64,000 nucleotides of DNA from Viridothelium virens. Its lineage: Eukaryota; Ascomycota; Dothideomycetes; Trypetheliales; Trypetheliaceae. A model generated the notes under the pieces. It saw only the letters and a program-made list of their open reading frames with translations, had not been told where the DNA came from and ran no database searches. Made by a program: the position numbers and the translations under genes. Shown here piece by piece: positions 32,086 through 44,216 of this stretch. The stretch is from assembly GCA_010094025.1 (NCBI GenBank), contig ML991864.1:1-64000 (forward strand), written 5' to 3'. The first letter of the stretch is position 1, and each line of letters begins with the position of its first letter.

Positions 32086-32935
32086 TATCCTGTGATCAAG
32101 CTTGTAGCGGGCATTCCTGGTTAGAACAAGTTGACGTCTAAAGCAGGTGCGGGAATAAGAACTAATTAGCAATATTTCTCATTTACTTCGCGCTTTTGCA
32201 AGGATCTAAGTGCTGTCTGGAAAGAGCATGCGTCAACGACTAACTTGATGGAATGCGCTCGTTAAGGCTTCATGCCTTGTAGCATCGGAGATAATAGGGA
32301 GGCTGCAAGCGTCGGACTATTAGACAACTGAAGTCCTAAACTTTAAAGAGGTAAAAGAAGACAGACTTTGAGTGCCGAAAGAAATATCAACGACTGGCTG
32401 ATTGTCTGTGCCGCCTACGCCGCATCGATTCTACATTGGAGTTTTATGTAATTACTAATGAAAGTCCTATGGCTCTGAGGCAGGTGGGCTCGGTTGATTG
32501 CCCTCTGATCCGCTGGGCGTCTCTAGACAGGTTTCGCAATATTCTTTCATTTCATGAGGAAAAGGTACGCATTGCAGAGGTTTCATACTCACACCTTGTC
32601 ATTGGTGAGCCGAAATGGGCTTTCTACTACTCTAAGGATTTCATGTCTTATCAAATGTGACTCTTTTCTTTTTCCATCCTGACAGTCTCTCGCACCCATT
32701 AATCCATTAGAAAGATGTCACGGTTGATTGCAGAACGGACTATGTTCGTTCTTTTCAAGGAATCGCTCTGCATTAGGAGAACTCGCTCAATGGAGTCGCA
32801 AAAGCAAAGGCAAAAAAGTCAAGAGGAAAAAAGCTAAAATCGGTGTTGTGTGGTCGAAATGCTCCTGAAGTTGCCGCTAAATCTACTTATCTACTCCATC
32901 ACTTACACATGCCATGGAATCTATAGCTATCGGGC
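32086..32935. other. Spacer (32086-32935)
   Basis: Upstream DNA of the small membrane protein and 3' region of the next minus-strand gene. No coding evidence. Confidence 0.5.
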
Positions 32936-33601
32936 TTAAGGAGGTGGAGCAGGAGGTGGAGGCGGCGCCCCAATCGGACCGTTTGCAAGAGGCGCATTAA
33001 GACCCGGAGCGGCGAACATACAACTCTCCCCGTACACTGTCTTGCAAGCCCATCCACTCGCCAGTCCAAACGCAACCAGAACCAGTCCGGCCGCGGTGTC
33101 GTCCGACCAGATCTGTCCCGTAATTAAAGGTAACACTCTAGCTCCGCCTTGACTCAAAATTGTCTGGGCGGCTATACAACACGCCTTCCCGGGATCTACC
33201 CTAACTTCAAGATGTGTTGTACCGTCGCGTATAATCAAGGCGCCCGGCTCCATAGATGGGATGTCTGGATCATGGACTAAACTCATGGACTTGAGCCTCC
33301 GATCAAGGCGTCTGCTTCTCTTGGGTGGCGTGAAGAAGGTAGCCATACAGGTGTTGGCATCGCTGCTGCAGGATTCAGAGGTGCAACAATGTTCTTCGAA
33401 TACAAATTCTGTGCAGCCATCGCGGCAGGCTTGATATTCAGAGCTGCTCGGATTGAAAGCTATGTGGCAGTTTTGGAAACAGCCGTACCTAATATCATCC
33501 TTACTGTCGTCGAGGCAGTTCTTGCAGCCGATGGTGCTTTGTGTGGCGAGCGTAGAAGCAATAAGGGCGGTAGAACACACAAGGACCATATTATGACGCA
33601 T
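32936..33601 (-). CDS. Secreted cysteine-rich protein with a twin CX3C motif
   Basis: A 221-aa frame using the ATG at 33601, chosen because it starts a good signal peptide (MRHNMVLVCSTALIASTLA); an ATG at 33730 would add 43 residues before it. Residues 26-85 contain ten Cys: C26-X2-C29, C41-X3-C45, C59-X3-C63, C72C73, C78 and C85. The pair C41-X3-C45-X13-C59-X3-C63 has the layout of helical-hairpin folds. A basic segment KRSRRLDRRLK (about 95-105) may be a processing site. The rest (to residue 205) is uncharged to weakly hydrophobic, with a possible hydrophobic helix (TAAGLVLVAFGLASGWA), and the tail is Pro-rich. No known family; a candidate secreted effector or surface protein. Confidence 0.6.
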   Translation of the reverse strand: MRHNMVLVCSTALIASTLATQSTIGCKNCLDDSKDDIRYGCFQNCHIAFNPSSSEYQACRDGCTEFVFEEHCCTSESCSSDANTCMATFFTPPKRSRRLDRRLKSMSLVHDPDIPSMEPGALIIRDGTTHLEVRVDPGKACCIAAQTILSQGGARVLPLITGQIWSDDTAAGLVLVAFGLASGWACKTVYGESCMFAAPGLNAPLANGPIGAPPPPPAPPP

Positions 33602-34260
33602 GTTCGTGGCTTTCCGCAGCAAGGTCTTGAGGTGAAGACTCTGGAATTTGAATGAGCTGAAGGCGTTTTGTAGCGAGGACTGTACAGCTTTACTGCACGG
33701 ATTCGTGACAAGAGATTGAAGAGGAAACATGCAAATACAAAGGGTGCTGTTTTGAGGTACGAAGAAGCAAAAGTTGTGAGTTGACCTTCATTTCAGCATG
33801 ACAGAAGACACTTCAACTAATAATGCCAGATATTACAATCCGGTCATGCCAAGCTTACCACCGGGACTGGAGTGCCCAGTCAAACTCGCTATCTGAAACC
33901 AGAAAGGCCTAACAAGCTGATCTCTTCTACTTACATAGAACGTGCCGCTTGTTACCTGGGACCTGGTTAGGATCAGAGATTAAGACTTTATTCAGTTGAG
34001 AGAGTGGGGAGATTTTGCTACCAAGATACATCGCATCGATTGAGGATCTGCTTGCAGTCTTCAACAACATGAGATGTCATTTCTCAGCAGACAGATCTCT
34101 AATGGATCACGCTCAGTGTACCAGGACGCGAAGGTGATCTGATGTGCCTTCTGGACATTCCGCATCGGCCCGCCTAAGCTCGTATCTTTGGAGAGACATT
34201 CGTAAGATCCTTGAGATTGCCGGTGGTGAAAATTGGACGGCACAGGTGGCATAGTAAAAG

Positions 34261-34499
34261 TATCCATACCATTACTCCCAGCCCGCCCCTTGAAACGAAC
34301 ACATACTCGGTTCAATTACTCGTGGATCGAGGAGCAGTGCTACTTGCAGCAAGGAACTTTAGTGAAGCACGGCCGGCACGGTGGATGTATCCGTACCATT
34401 GTTCCTAGCTTGCGCCTCAAAATGAACACATACCTAGTTTAATTACTGGTGGACTCAAGGAGCAGTGATCCTTGCAGCAAGGAAAATCAGTGAGGCACG
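34261..34499. repeat. Diverged direct repeat, two copies of about 112 bp
   Basis: Copy A (34261-34372) and copy B (34388-34499) share blocks such as TATCC-TACCATT, GAACACATAC, AATTACT-GTGGA, GGAGCAGTG, CTTGCAGCAAGGAA and GCACGG in the same order. By eye about four fifths of positions agree, and many differences are C/T or G/A transitions. No coding frame spans both. Confidence 0.8.
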
Positions 34500-35034
34500 G
34501 GTATCATTTCCAGATTTGAGGATTGGCGATGCTCTAGAGACGAAGACGCTGTGCCTCACGGCGAGGAAAGGACCATGCCTCATTGCTACCTAGAATCACC
34601 TGTGCCACACGGATCTTCCGTATCGCAATCACAGCTACACGTCTAGGCTTGTTGGAATCCAGGCTTTTTTGGTAGGATACCTGGGTCAATTGTGTTGAAC
34701 CTTACAGGTCTGTGCTTAGGCTGTAGAATATCCTTCGCATTTGGCAAATGGTGCTGCTCTTCATTCATCTCATTGATCCATCGGAGTGGCAAGAGACCTT
34801 GAGCAATGTTCTTTAATCCTCGATAGCAAGAAAGATTCAGCTCCCAACATGCAAGATAGAGGTCACATTCTGGACGTGGACGTTCGAAAGAAATATCAGA
34901 ACTCGACGCGCTTTTGAGAATGACGTTGGTGAGGCCAGCTTTGGCCAATCAATGCGGGGAAGGGGGAAGCAGCTGGAATATCTGACTCTAGAACATTTTA
35001 ACGTTGCCACCATTACTTTTCCTTTATCGCTTTG

Positions 35035-35043
35035 TATATATAC
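35035..35043 (+). promoter_or_regulatory. TATA box
   Basis: TATATATAC lies 102 bp upstream of the ATG at 35145, a typical distance in fungi. It supports the chosen start of the following gene. Confidence 0.45.
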
Positions 35044-35144
35044 TGGATGCGTCCACTTGTGCACAACACGCTTGATCCTGCTCCTCGCCATCAAAACTAC
35101 AATACATCACAGTCTTTCACCAAGTTCACCCTCGTCTCGAAATC

Positions 35145-36938
35145 ATGTCCTCAACAGATTCTCTACCGCAAATTGATACAGTTGGTAAGTACATGTTAGT
35201 ATCCGTCTTCATCGTGCGCCTATCGTAACACCTATTACAGATCGATTTCGTCAGAGGTTCAAAGATCTATTCAAAGGTCATTGTCTGTCTCTCGGGGAAC
35301 TCAAGTGGCTACGAACGGTATTTGAAAAGTTTGGTTCATCGTGCGATCAATCGATCTGTAGGTAGTTCTAGAACCCCTTTTAATCGCTTGGGTCTTACTA
35401 ATAAAGGTTGGGACATATCGGACCTAATCGAGTTCCTAAGCGCGACAACACCGGAAGAGTTGAGACTAGTCCTGACAGCCGCTGGTCCGCTTCTATATCG
35501 ATGTATGGTCTGTCTAGGATCTTTCCCATATCACAATGTAGCTGCCCGGCCGCTGGATTTCGATACTGCATGCGTTGCGCTCATTATTCTACTACGGCGC
35601 AATGATAGCCACGCAAGATTTCCTCCAGATTATAGCGGTACTAATCTTGAGGAGGAGCTGAATGAGTGGCACCGCATTGTATTATTCCAAAGCATGTCTA
35701 GCATCAACACATCCAGAAACGACGACTGCTCTTTTCAGCCAGACAGAGAATACGTCGAGGATTTGCCTCACAATGAGCATATACGCCAAGCTCACACTTT
35801 CCTCGCATGCTCCAATAGTCGTCGACTTCATGGTGGAAAAACGGTAGTAACTGGTCCTCCAATGATTTCGGTCTCGCAACTACCATCCTCGCAATCCCGT
35901 AGCTTTGACCGGCTGATTCCAAAAGACGAGTTCAGAGCTATATTAAAGCTGTCGATCGCCAATCAGCTGTATCTGTCGGGAAACGGACCGGAAGTATTGG
36001 CCCTCAGCGGGGCTGCACTGGATAACTCGACGGAAAATATCTTTAACGCTTTCATAGAGGCCCACAGAATTCCAACACCAACAGGAATCTGCTGGAAAGC
36101 ATTTGATAAAGTTAACAAAACCTCAACTGTGTGTAGACGCGCATTTCTACTTGTTTGTAGTTGCTAACATAAACAGCCGCACATTTTTCTCGCGTTAGTA
36201 CGTCTGATTGCGCCATTCGTACTTGACAAAGGGTTGAGCCCCGAGCAATTTCAAACCCTAACAAGAGCAGAAGCTTTGTCAGAAGTGCGAAAAGCCTTTG
36301 CAGTCAGTGTTGAATATGCTGCCCCAAAGCCCGGAAGTATCTTGAACCTATCTATATTAGCGCAGCTAGCTACCTTTCTCCCTGTACAGCTGCCTCTAGA
36401 GATCGCATCAGTTCTCGTCACCAAAAAGGGCAACGACTTGGACTTGCTCGCAATCGAGCGTAGCATATGTTCAAGAAGTCAGCCACTTCTCCTCCTAGCT
36501 TCTGGCTATCTAAAGGAGACCATCTCAACGGCCGCTCATAACAATGGACACGTTTGCTTCGGTGTCTATTTTCCAGACAACCCCCGACACTACGCGTGTC
36601 TTTTCGAACTTGAACCTATTCACAGAGTTTTTTGGTCTGGCTTAGCCAACGAGCAACAAGCGGAATTTCTTCATGTTACGTCCGATGACGGAAACGCATC
36701 TGTCGTTAAGGCTGAAATACGCACGCCTGATGGGGAGCTCATTCGTTTCATTCTCGAAGAGGGACTTGGAAATGGGCTTTTCTCAGTACAAGAGACAGGC
36801 CAGGATAACGCTGCTATCTTGCGAGCTTTTAATCTCGAGGTTGTAGAGCTTATCGGCTTCCCAAGTGGCGTCACGACGCTTGACCTGCCGATGGACTACA
36901 CATTTTACGTCAGAGAAGACATAGTGATCAACGGGTAA
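35145..36938 (+). CDS. Unknown 546-aa protein, possibly TLDc-like
   Basis: Four exons: 35145-35184, 35241-35357, 35407-36128, 36177-36938 (introns 56, 49, 48 bp); 1641 nt, 546 aa. The intron-2 donor GTAGGT was chosen because it alone joins the frames as SICWDISDLIEF. The N-terminal half is helical and mildly acidic (DRFRQRFKDLFKGHCLSLGE...). The C-terminal part has LLLLASGYLKETISTAAHNNG then HVCFGVYFPDNPRHYACLFELEPIHRVFW, which loosely recalls TLDc domains (a Gly-Val/Ala-Phe core followed by a strand with the surface-fibre sequence) as in Rtc5/MEAK7-type proteins. There is no signal peptide or membrane segment, so it is probably cytosolic. The family call is weak; the gene structure is good. 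Confidence 0.72.
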
Positions 36939-37492
36939 TCTGTAAAAGACTTACGTACGATCTACCTTTCAGCCATCTACGATTCAAGCGAGTGGATAAT
37001 CAATAAATTCGACACCGCCCCTTTTCATACAGGTAACATAGCTAGTGTCAAACCGAACTCTGCTTAGATTTGCAAGACGAAGTGAGCAAATGGAACAATG
37101 GACATATCTTTCACCAGTTAGTAAGTGTCACACGTAGCAACAGCAAAGCATCATGACACATTGGTTGATCTATAATGACCTGATCTCACGCGCCTCAGCG
37201 GCGTAGGGAAGATATTTGCTTCCTTTGGGGTGTATCTCAAGAGACGTGTACAGACCCGGGCCTTCCCAACATGATGCTTGGCGCTGGTGTTCTTATACGA
37301 GCAGCAGCGAACGTCATTCTTTGCCGCAATTAAAGATATATCGTCATGATCGAAGAAAGATGCGGGCAACAAGACTGGATTCTCCATGAAGGGCGACTCT
37401 CCCGCAAAGGTTGCCAGATCCCTCAGAACCATTATTCGCTATATATCCAAATTTACTTGTCAAGTTTCGCCACACTTAAGACTTGAGAAAAA
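36939..37492. other. Spacer (36939-37492)
   Basis: Intergenic; only short frames. Contains the promoter of the next secreted protein. Confidence 0.5.
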
Positions 37493-38092
37493 ATGAGGCT
37501 CCTGACATCCCTTCTAACCTTCTTTCTCGCATTCCTCTTTGTTCAAGCAGCAGATGATACAGATAATTTCAAAGTCGCCTCAGAAGCTGCTGCTCAGAAG
37601 GGTGTCAACATTGATGACGGGCAACGTCACGCCTTCATTGAGTATTGGCACGCCACAAACGCCGCTGAACAATGCATCACGGGATGGAGTCACGTCCGCT
37701 TGGTCGTCGGCTCCACAGTTACCACAAGAAGGGGGCGGGATTTCAGAGCCAGTGCCTTCGACATGCGAAAGGAAGGTACTTCAGTGTATGGCGGCGCAGT
37801 GGGATCATATTTCGACACGCAATGGCGCGCAAATGCATACTTTAACTCGGCCGGCCAATTGACACCAACGTCGAGTCCAAACCAGCTCATCTATGCTGGG
37901 GTTGTGAGGGCGACCAACAATGTAATTGCGAACGTAGGTGAGTACTAAATTTCGCCCGATTGCTGGGTCCTTCCGAGGCACTGACGCTTTTTTCCTGGAG
38001 GCAAACATTACTGCGATGACTACCCTACCTACAATCTCGCCAACAGCAACTGCTATACATATGTTACTAATGTACTGCAAGGGATTCGATAG
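37493..38092 (+). CDS. Secreted protein with LRAT/NlpC-like His and Cys motifs
   Basis: Two exons, 37493-37937 and 38001-38092 (intron 63 bp); 537 nt, 178 aa. The signal peptide is clear (MRLLTSLLTFFLAFLFVQAA). The mature protein has three Cys (61, 153, 166). Around His67 the sequence is GWSHVRLVVGST, a beta strand beginning with His; near the end is YNLANSNCYTYVTNVLQGI with Cys166. In permuted papain-fold families (LRAT, PPPDE and related NlpC/P60 forms) a His-initiated strand comes first and the nucleophile Cys sits in an N-C-(E/Q/Y)-x-(F/Y)-V helix near the C-terminus. The order and wording fit, but no database check was possible. If correct it would be a secreted cysteine hydrolase or transferase. 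The neighbours are other secreted proteins. Confidence 0.7.
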
Positions 38093-38790
38093 TGTTCCTC
38101 AAGACTCGAGTGGTGAATCTAATTGGTTGTGAGAACGCTATAACAACTGGAAGGAGAGAGACTTATGATACAAGACTCTTTGTATTTCTTTACTTTCTTA
38201 TCGAATGTATCTGGATTGCCCTGCTGGACAGCTCTTTATTACTGGTTATAGTCATGATTTCGACCGCTAGGAATTGTCTCAAGATATGAAAGTCGTATTT
38301 TGTGAGCTCGCATCACCCCTACACTATTGATGCAGCTGTTGTAAAATCCGTCCAGATCTTTTGATAGCCTCATCAAGCCAATGATATGGTCAAAGTGACG
38401 TCTTGAAGGGTCCAGAGTGCTAGAATGATCATTCTTCCGTCTTTCTCATAGGGTAAGGTGTTATAGCGGAGCCTCATAGTCCGCGGGATCTGAGGCAACG
38501 GTACAATGTTGGAAGATAAGCAGTCACTTGTACGAAGTAACCTAATAGGTCGGGAAGGAAAGTGTACGTAAACGTGGCCTTCGAATGGAGATGACGACAG
38601 CCAGTATCCATTGAAGAGAAAATAGTCCACCGATGCGTAGCTTATTATCGAATGAAACATAAATATCTCTCTCGCCGCTGTGAACGCCCTTCTCAACAGC
38701 AGTGAATCATACATTTCTTTTTATCGAACCAAAAGATATCATTATATCATCTATCAGCAAAACCAACCAATAGACACAATCAGTCTCAAA
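38093..38790. other. Spacer (38093-38790)
   Basis: Intergenic, with promoter of the next plus-strand gene. No gene seen. Confidence 0.5.
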
Positions 38791-39597
38791 ATGCATACCT
38801 TCAGCTCCGTCTTCGTTCTCGTTGCCGCAGCTTCGTTCGTCAACAGTATACCGAATCAGCATGTGGCCCGTGATGTCGAAGGAGGACTTCATCCAGTTGG
38901 AGGAAGTAAGCGGCAAGCTCGCGATACACCTGTGTTTATCGACCATGGTTTATCCACGATTTCAGGAAGTGACGACGCCGGGGATGACGACGCCAAAAAA
39001 GTGAGACGGGACTCAACCGTATTTATTGACCATGGAATATCACCCACTTTCGGCGACGAAGACAAGAAGGTCAAGCGCGAGGACACTGAGTCTAACGAAT
39101 ACGGGTTGGAAAAGCGCAAAAAGTCCAATTACATATCCTCTTGCGGGAAGAACTGGATGCCTGTCGGCGATGATCGAAATAAACAATGGCAAGGCTACAA
39201 CAGCTCGGTAGACGCTTTCTGCTACCATACAACGCACACCCTCGACAATGATGACACTATTGTCGGACCCAAACAGAAATATGGCGTGACGGTCCAGAAT
39301 GGTTTTGCATTGACTGGCGGGACTCCAGCAAGCATTGACTGTGGGTCGCGATACCACACACTTCATCCTATGATCAGAGACGATTACTAATTTGATGTTT
39401 CAGTTGAGATTCACAACAACATGAAGGACGGAACTCACACAGTTAATGAAGATGATTGCAAAACGTATCTCGAGAACATTGCAGTCGTTAATGGGAAATG
39501 TTACGGAAAGAAGAATAAAGATACCAAGGGTGGTACTTGGCAAGTCGGCGAGAAAATAGTCAGCTATCACGCACTGCCAAATGTTAAGACTGGCTGA
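38791..39597 (+). CDS. Secreted pre-proprotein with repeated peptides between Kex2-type sites
   Basis: Two exons, 38791-39340 and 39404-39597 (intron 63 bp); 744 nt, 247 aa. Signal peptide residues 1-19 (MHTFSSVFVLVAAASFVNS). The pro-region (20-109) carries dibasic pairs at 40-41 (KR), 69-70 (KK), 72-73 (RR), 92-93 (KK), 95-96 (KR) and 108-109 (KR after Leu-Glu, as in classical Kex2 sites). Two peptides between them share VFIDHG (48-53 and 77-82) followed by Ser/Asp-rich segments. From residue 110 a globular domain with four Cys begins (SSCGKNWMPVGDD ... AFCYHTTHT ... EDDCKTYLENI ... GKCYGKKNKD). Processing would release the short peptides and the domain. Whether the peptides are products or only a pro-segment is unknown. 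No UstY/DUF3328 oxidase gene is seen nearby. Confidence 0.75.
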
Positions 39598-40694
39598 ACA
39601 GCCTGGATTCGTTTCCTTCCGCTCTCACTGGTCTTCCTCAGCCGCGGGTCGATAGAGGAAGTCGTCTCTGGAAATGACTATGTTATGTAGGCGTTGGTTT
39701 TTCTTAGTTGCCTCTGGTGGAGTCGAATCTATATTTTCTATCACTCTTGTCGCTAATGCCTGCACACTGCTTGCCTCTCTTGACTATGAGAGAAATAGCG
39801 CTCACTAGAAGTAGGTCATGGATAGATACGAGCATTGAGTATTGACAACCGTCACATTGCCCTCGACACGTATTACAAAGACTTTGTGCGATCAAGTACT
39901 GTTGAATACCCTATTGGGCACGTACTTGATAAGTTGTCGCCGACTGGTCTCTTGGACCTTATGGACGTCAGGCGAACAGTTCACTCTAATGTTATTGAGC
40001 CTGGAATGCCACGCATCCGCTGGCAGAAGAACCTCAACACGTTTCTGTGAAGCCAACCCTTACTAGTCTTCCACTTGTAAGTGCCTGGTAGTAGAGACCA
40101 GCAACTGCTCCTCAAGTCCTTCCACTGTGATATCAATCTGTTTTGTGAGACTCTGCGAGAAGCGGATGAGGTTCAAAGTGCAGATGTCGTGAATTGAGAG
40201 GCAGTGCCACATGGAATTGCCATGCAAAGGAAACTTGATACATGATAGAGACATGAGTATCTTAGTGACGGTGAGTGCATCGTGCAATAAGGGTATTAGA
40301 TGGATCCAATTGTGAGCGATGTTCAGTGTCACGAGTGTTACAGAGGCACCAGAGGTGCAGAAGTGGCCAAGATTTTGTCCAATTTTTGAAATAACCGAAG
40401 ACGACTCCTCCGACCTCCGAGCGCGGACCTATAAACCTCACTACCTTAACCTTGACCTGGGCCAGTCTTTCGCGTTTCAAAGCTCGGCCACGAAGGCGGG
40501 CGGCTGAGGGTCTGTGACGTGACACTTGAACGCTCATCACAATGCATCATTTGACCTGATTAAGCTTCGGGAACTACCCTTCTCACAAACTCCATTCGCC
40601 AGCTGCGGCGACGCGCGCCACCTACTTAACCTACCCTTTGCCAGATCTTTGGCTCGCTTCATTCCCCTTCATGCACGGGTTCTAAACTGCCAAA
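39598..40694. other. Spacer (39598-40694)
   Basis: About 1.1 kb without a supported gene. The last 300 bp are GC-richer and form the PAP1 promoter. Confidence 0.55.
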
Positions 40695-42920
<2,226 letters not shown>

Positions 42921-44216
42921 GTCAGAAACCAAGTCCGACCCCTTATAGCCAGATTTCTCTTGATCGCGGTACCTGGAAATCATAGATGCTGACTCCAACC
43001 GGAGCAGCTAGGTCGCCAAGAGCTTGATGCCGCAAAAAATGCGGGTGAACAAGTCTTGGTTGTGCCGTGGTTCCTCGATCATAGTTCTTCCGCTAAGCCG
43101 AACCGAGACGAAAAGCTGACTGACTCCTCCCAGATTGACCCATTTGGCCCAGTAAGCGTAGGTTCTACAGAAGCTGAAAACAGAATACCGATCATCTTTT
43201 GAGCGTGACTGCTACTACGACCCACACAAGCTTTGCTCGACACATGCATTCTGCTGAGGAAGAAGCAAAGGGAAATGAAAGGGCTTCATATTCAAGGAGC
43301 TAGGCGCCCGGGAACATCGTCTGGTGGATGATGATTGTAGCGCAAGGCCTCACCTTCAGTATTCCAGGCTCGAGATAGCTAACTCAGATGGATCGACTTC
43401 AGCATACTTGCTCGAGCAACTTCTGTGTAAATAGGTAGACTGAAATAGAATCCTCAATTGAGACTTCAGGGTCTCCATTAATAAATGCCTCTTCACTTCC
43501 AGAATTTGCGCGTAATTCAGCATTCCACATGCTGCCCTGATTGAATCTAAGAGGTGATAAGGCATTGTGTGAACAAAGGAATGCAATGGGGTGAATGCCA
43601 GGGTCGAAGAGGTAAATTCGACCAACCACTGCGGTTGCTGCAATCTTCATTAGTCGTCTCATCTTCAAGACCTGGCAGAGGCAGGCAGCAGGAGAGATCC
43701 CCATGTTTTTCGCCCCGTGCCGCTTACGGCTTGTACGGTAATAGTCCAACCGGCCGGCCACGGCTCTGGGCTCTGGGGTACCAACAGGAGGCCGTACCTA
43801 GACGGCGGATTACAAGCCGTTCTCACCAATGTGGCTCCAGCCTCCTGTCCGACGGCTTGGCGCGCTCCCAGCGTGCATATGGCACGGCAAGAGGCGATGA
43901 AGATGGCATCTCGCACGAGCGTCGGATGGGAGAGTTCGGACGGCAACGACTCGAGACAGGCGCAGGGAGCGGATGCTAAGGCTCACTACCCCCATCGCAG
44001 GCCCAGGGACTGTGCTAGACAGGAGAGGAGGTCAGCAAGCGCAAGGCTGAAGTTGTCCGCTCAAAGCCAGGAGCAGCAGGAGCGCTGCCTGCCTGCTCAG
44101 CCGCACTGCAGAAGACCGACAGTCCACCGCTGCAGCTGCCGCCCACCCCCCGTTCCACCAAGTCACCACCTTGGGCCTTCGCTCCCAATTACTCACGATC
44201 CGCTCCCTCAAGGCTC
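42921..44216. other. Spacer (42921-44216)
   Basis: About 1.3 kb. The last 300 bp are C-rich and look like a leader of the Hsp70-like gene. Overlapping GC-rich frames near 43550-44250 on both strands have no recognisable features and are not called. Confidence 0.5.

Larger units (their letters stand above)
33602..35144. other. Spacer with a diverged direct repeat
   Basis: About 1.5 kb between divergent genes without a supported gene. It contains the direct repeat at 34261-34499 and a TATA box at 35035 for the next gene. Confidence 0.6.
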
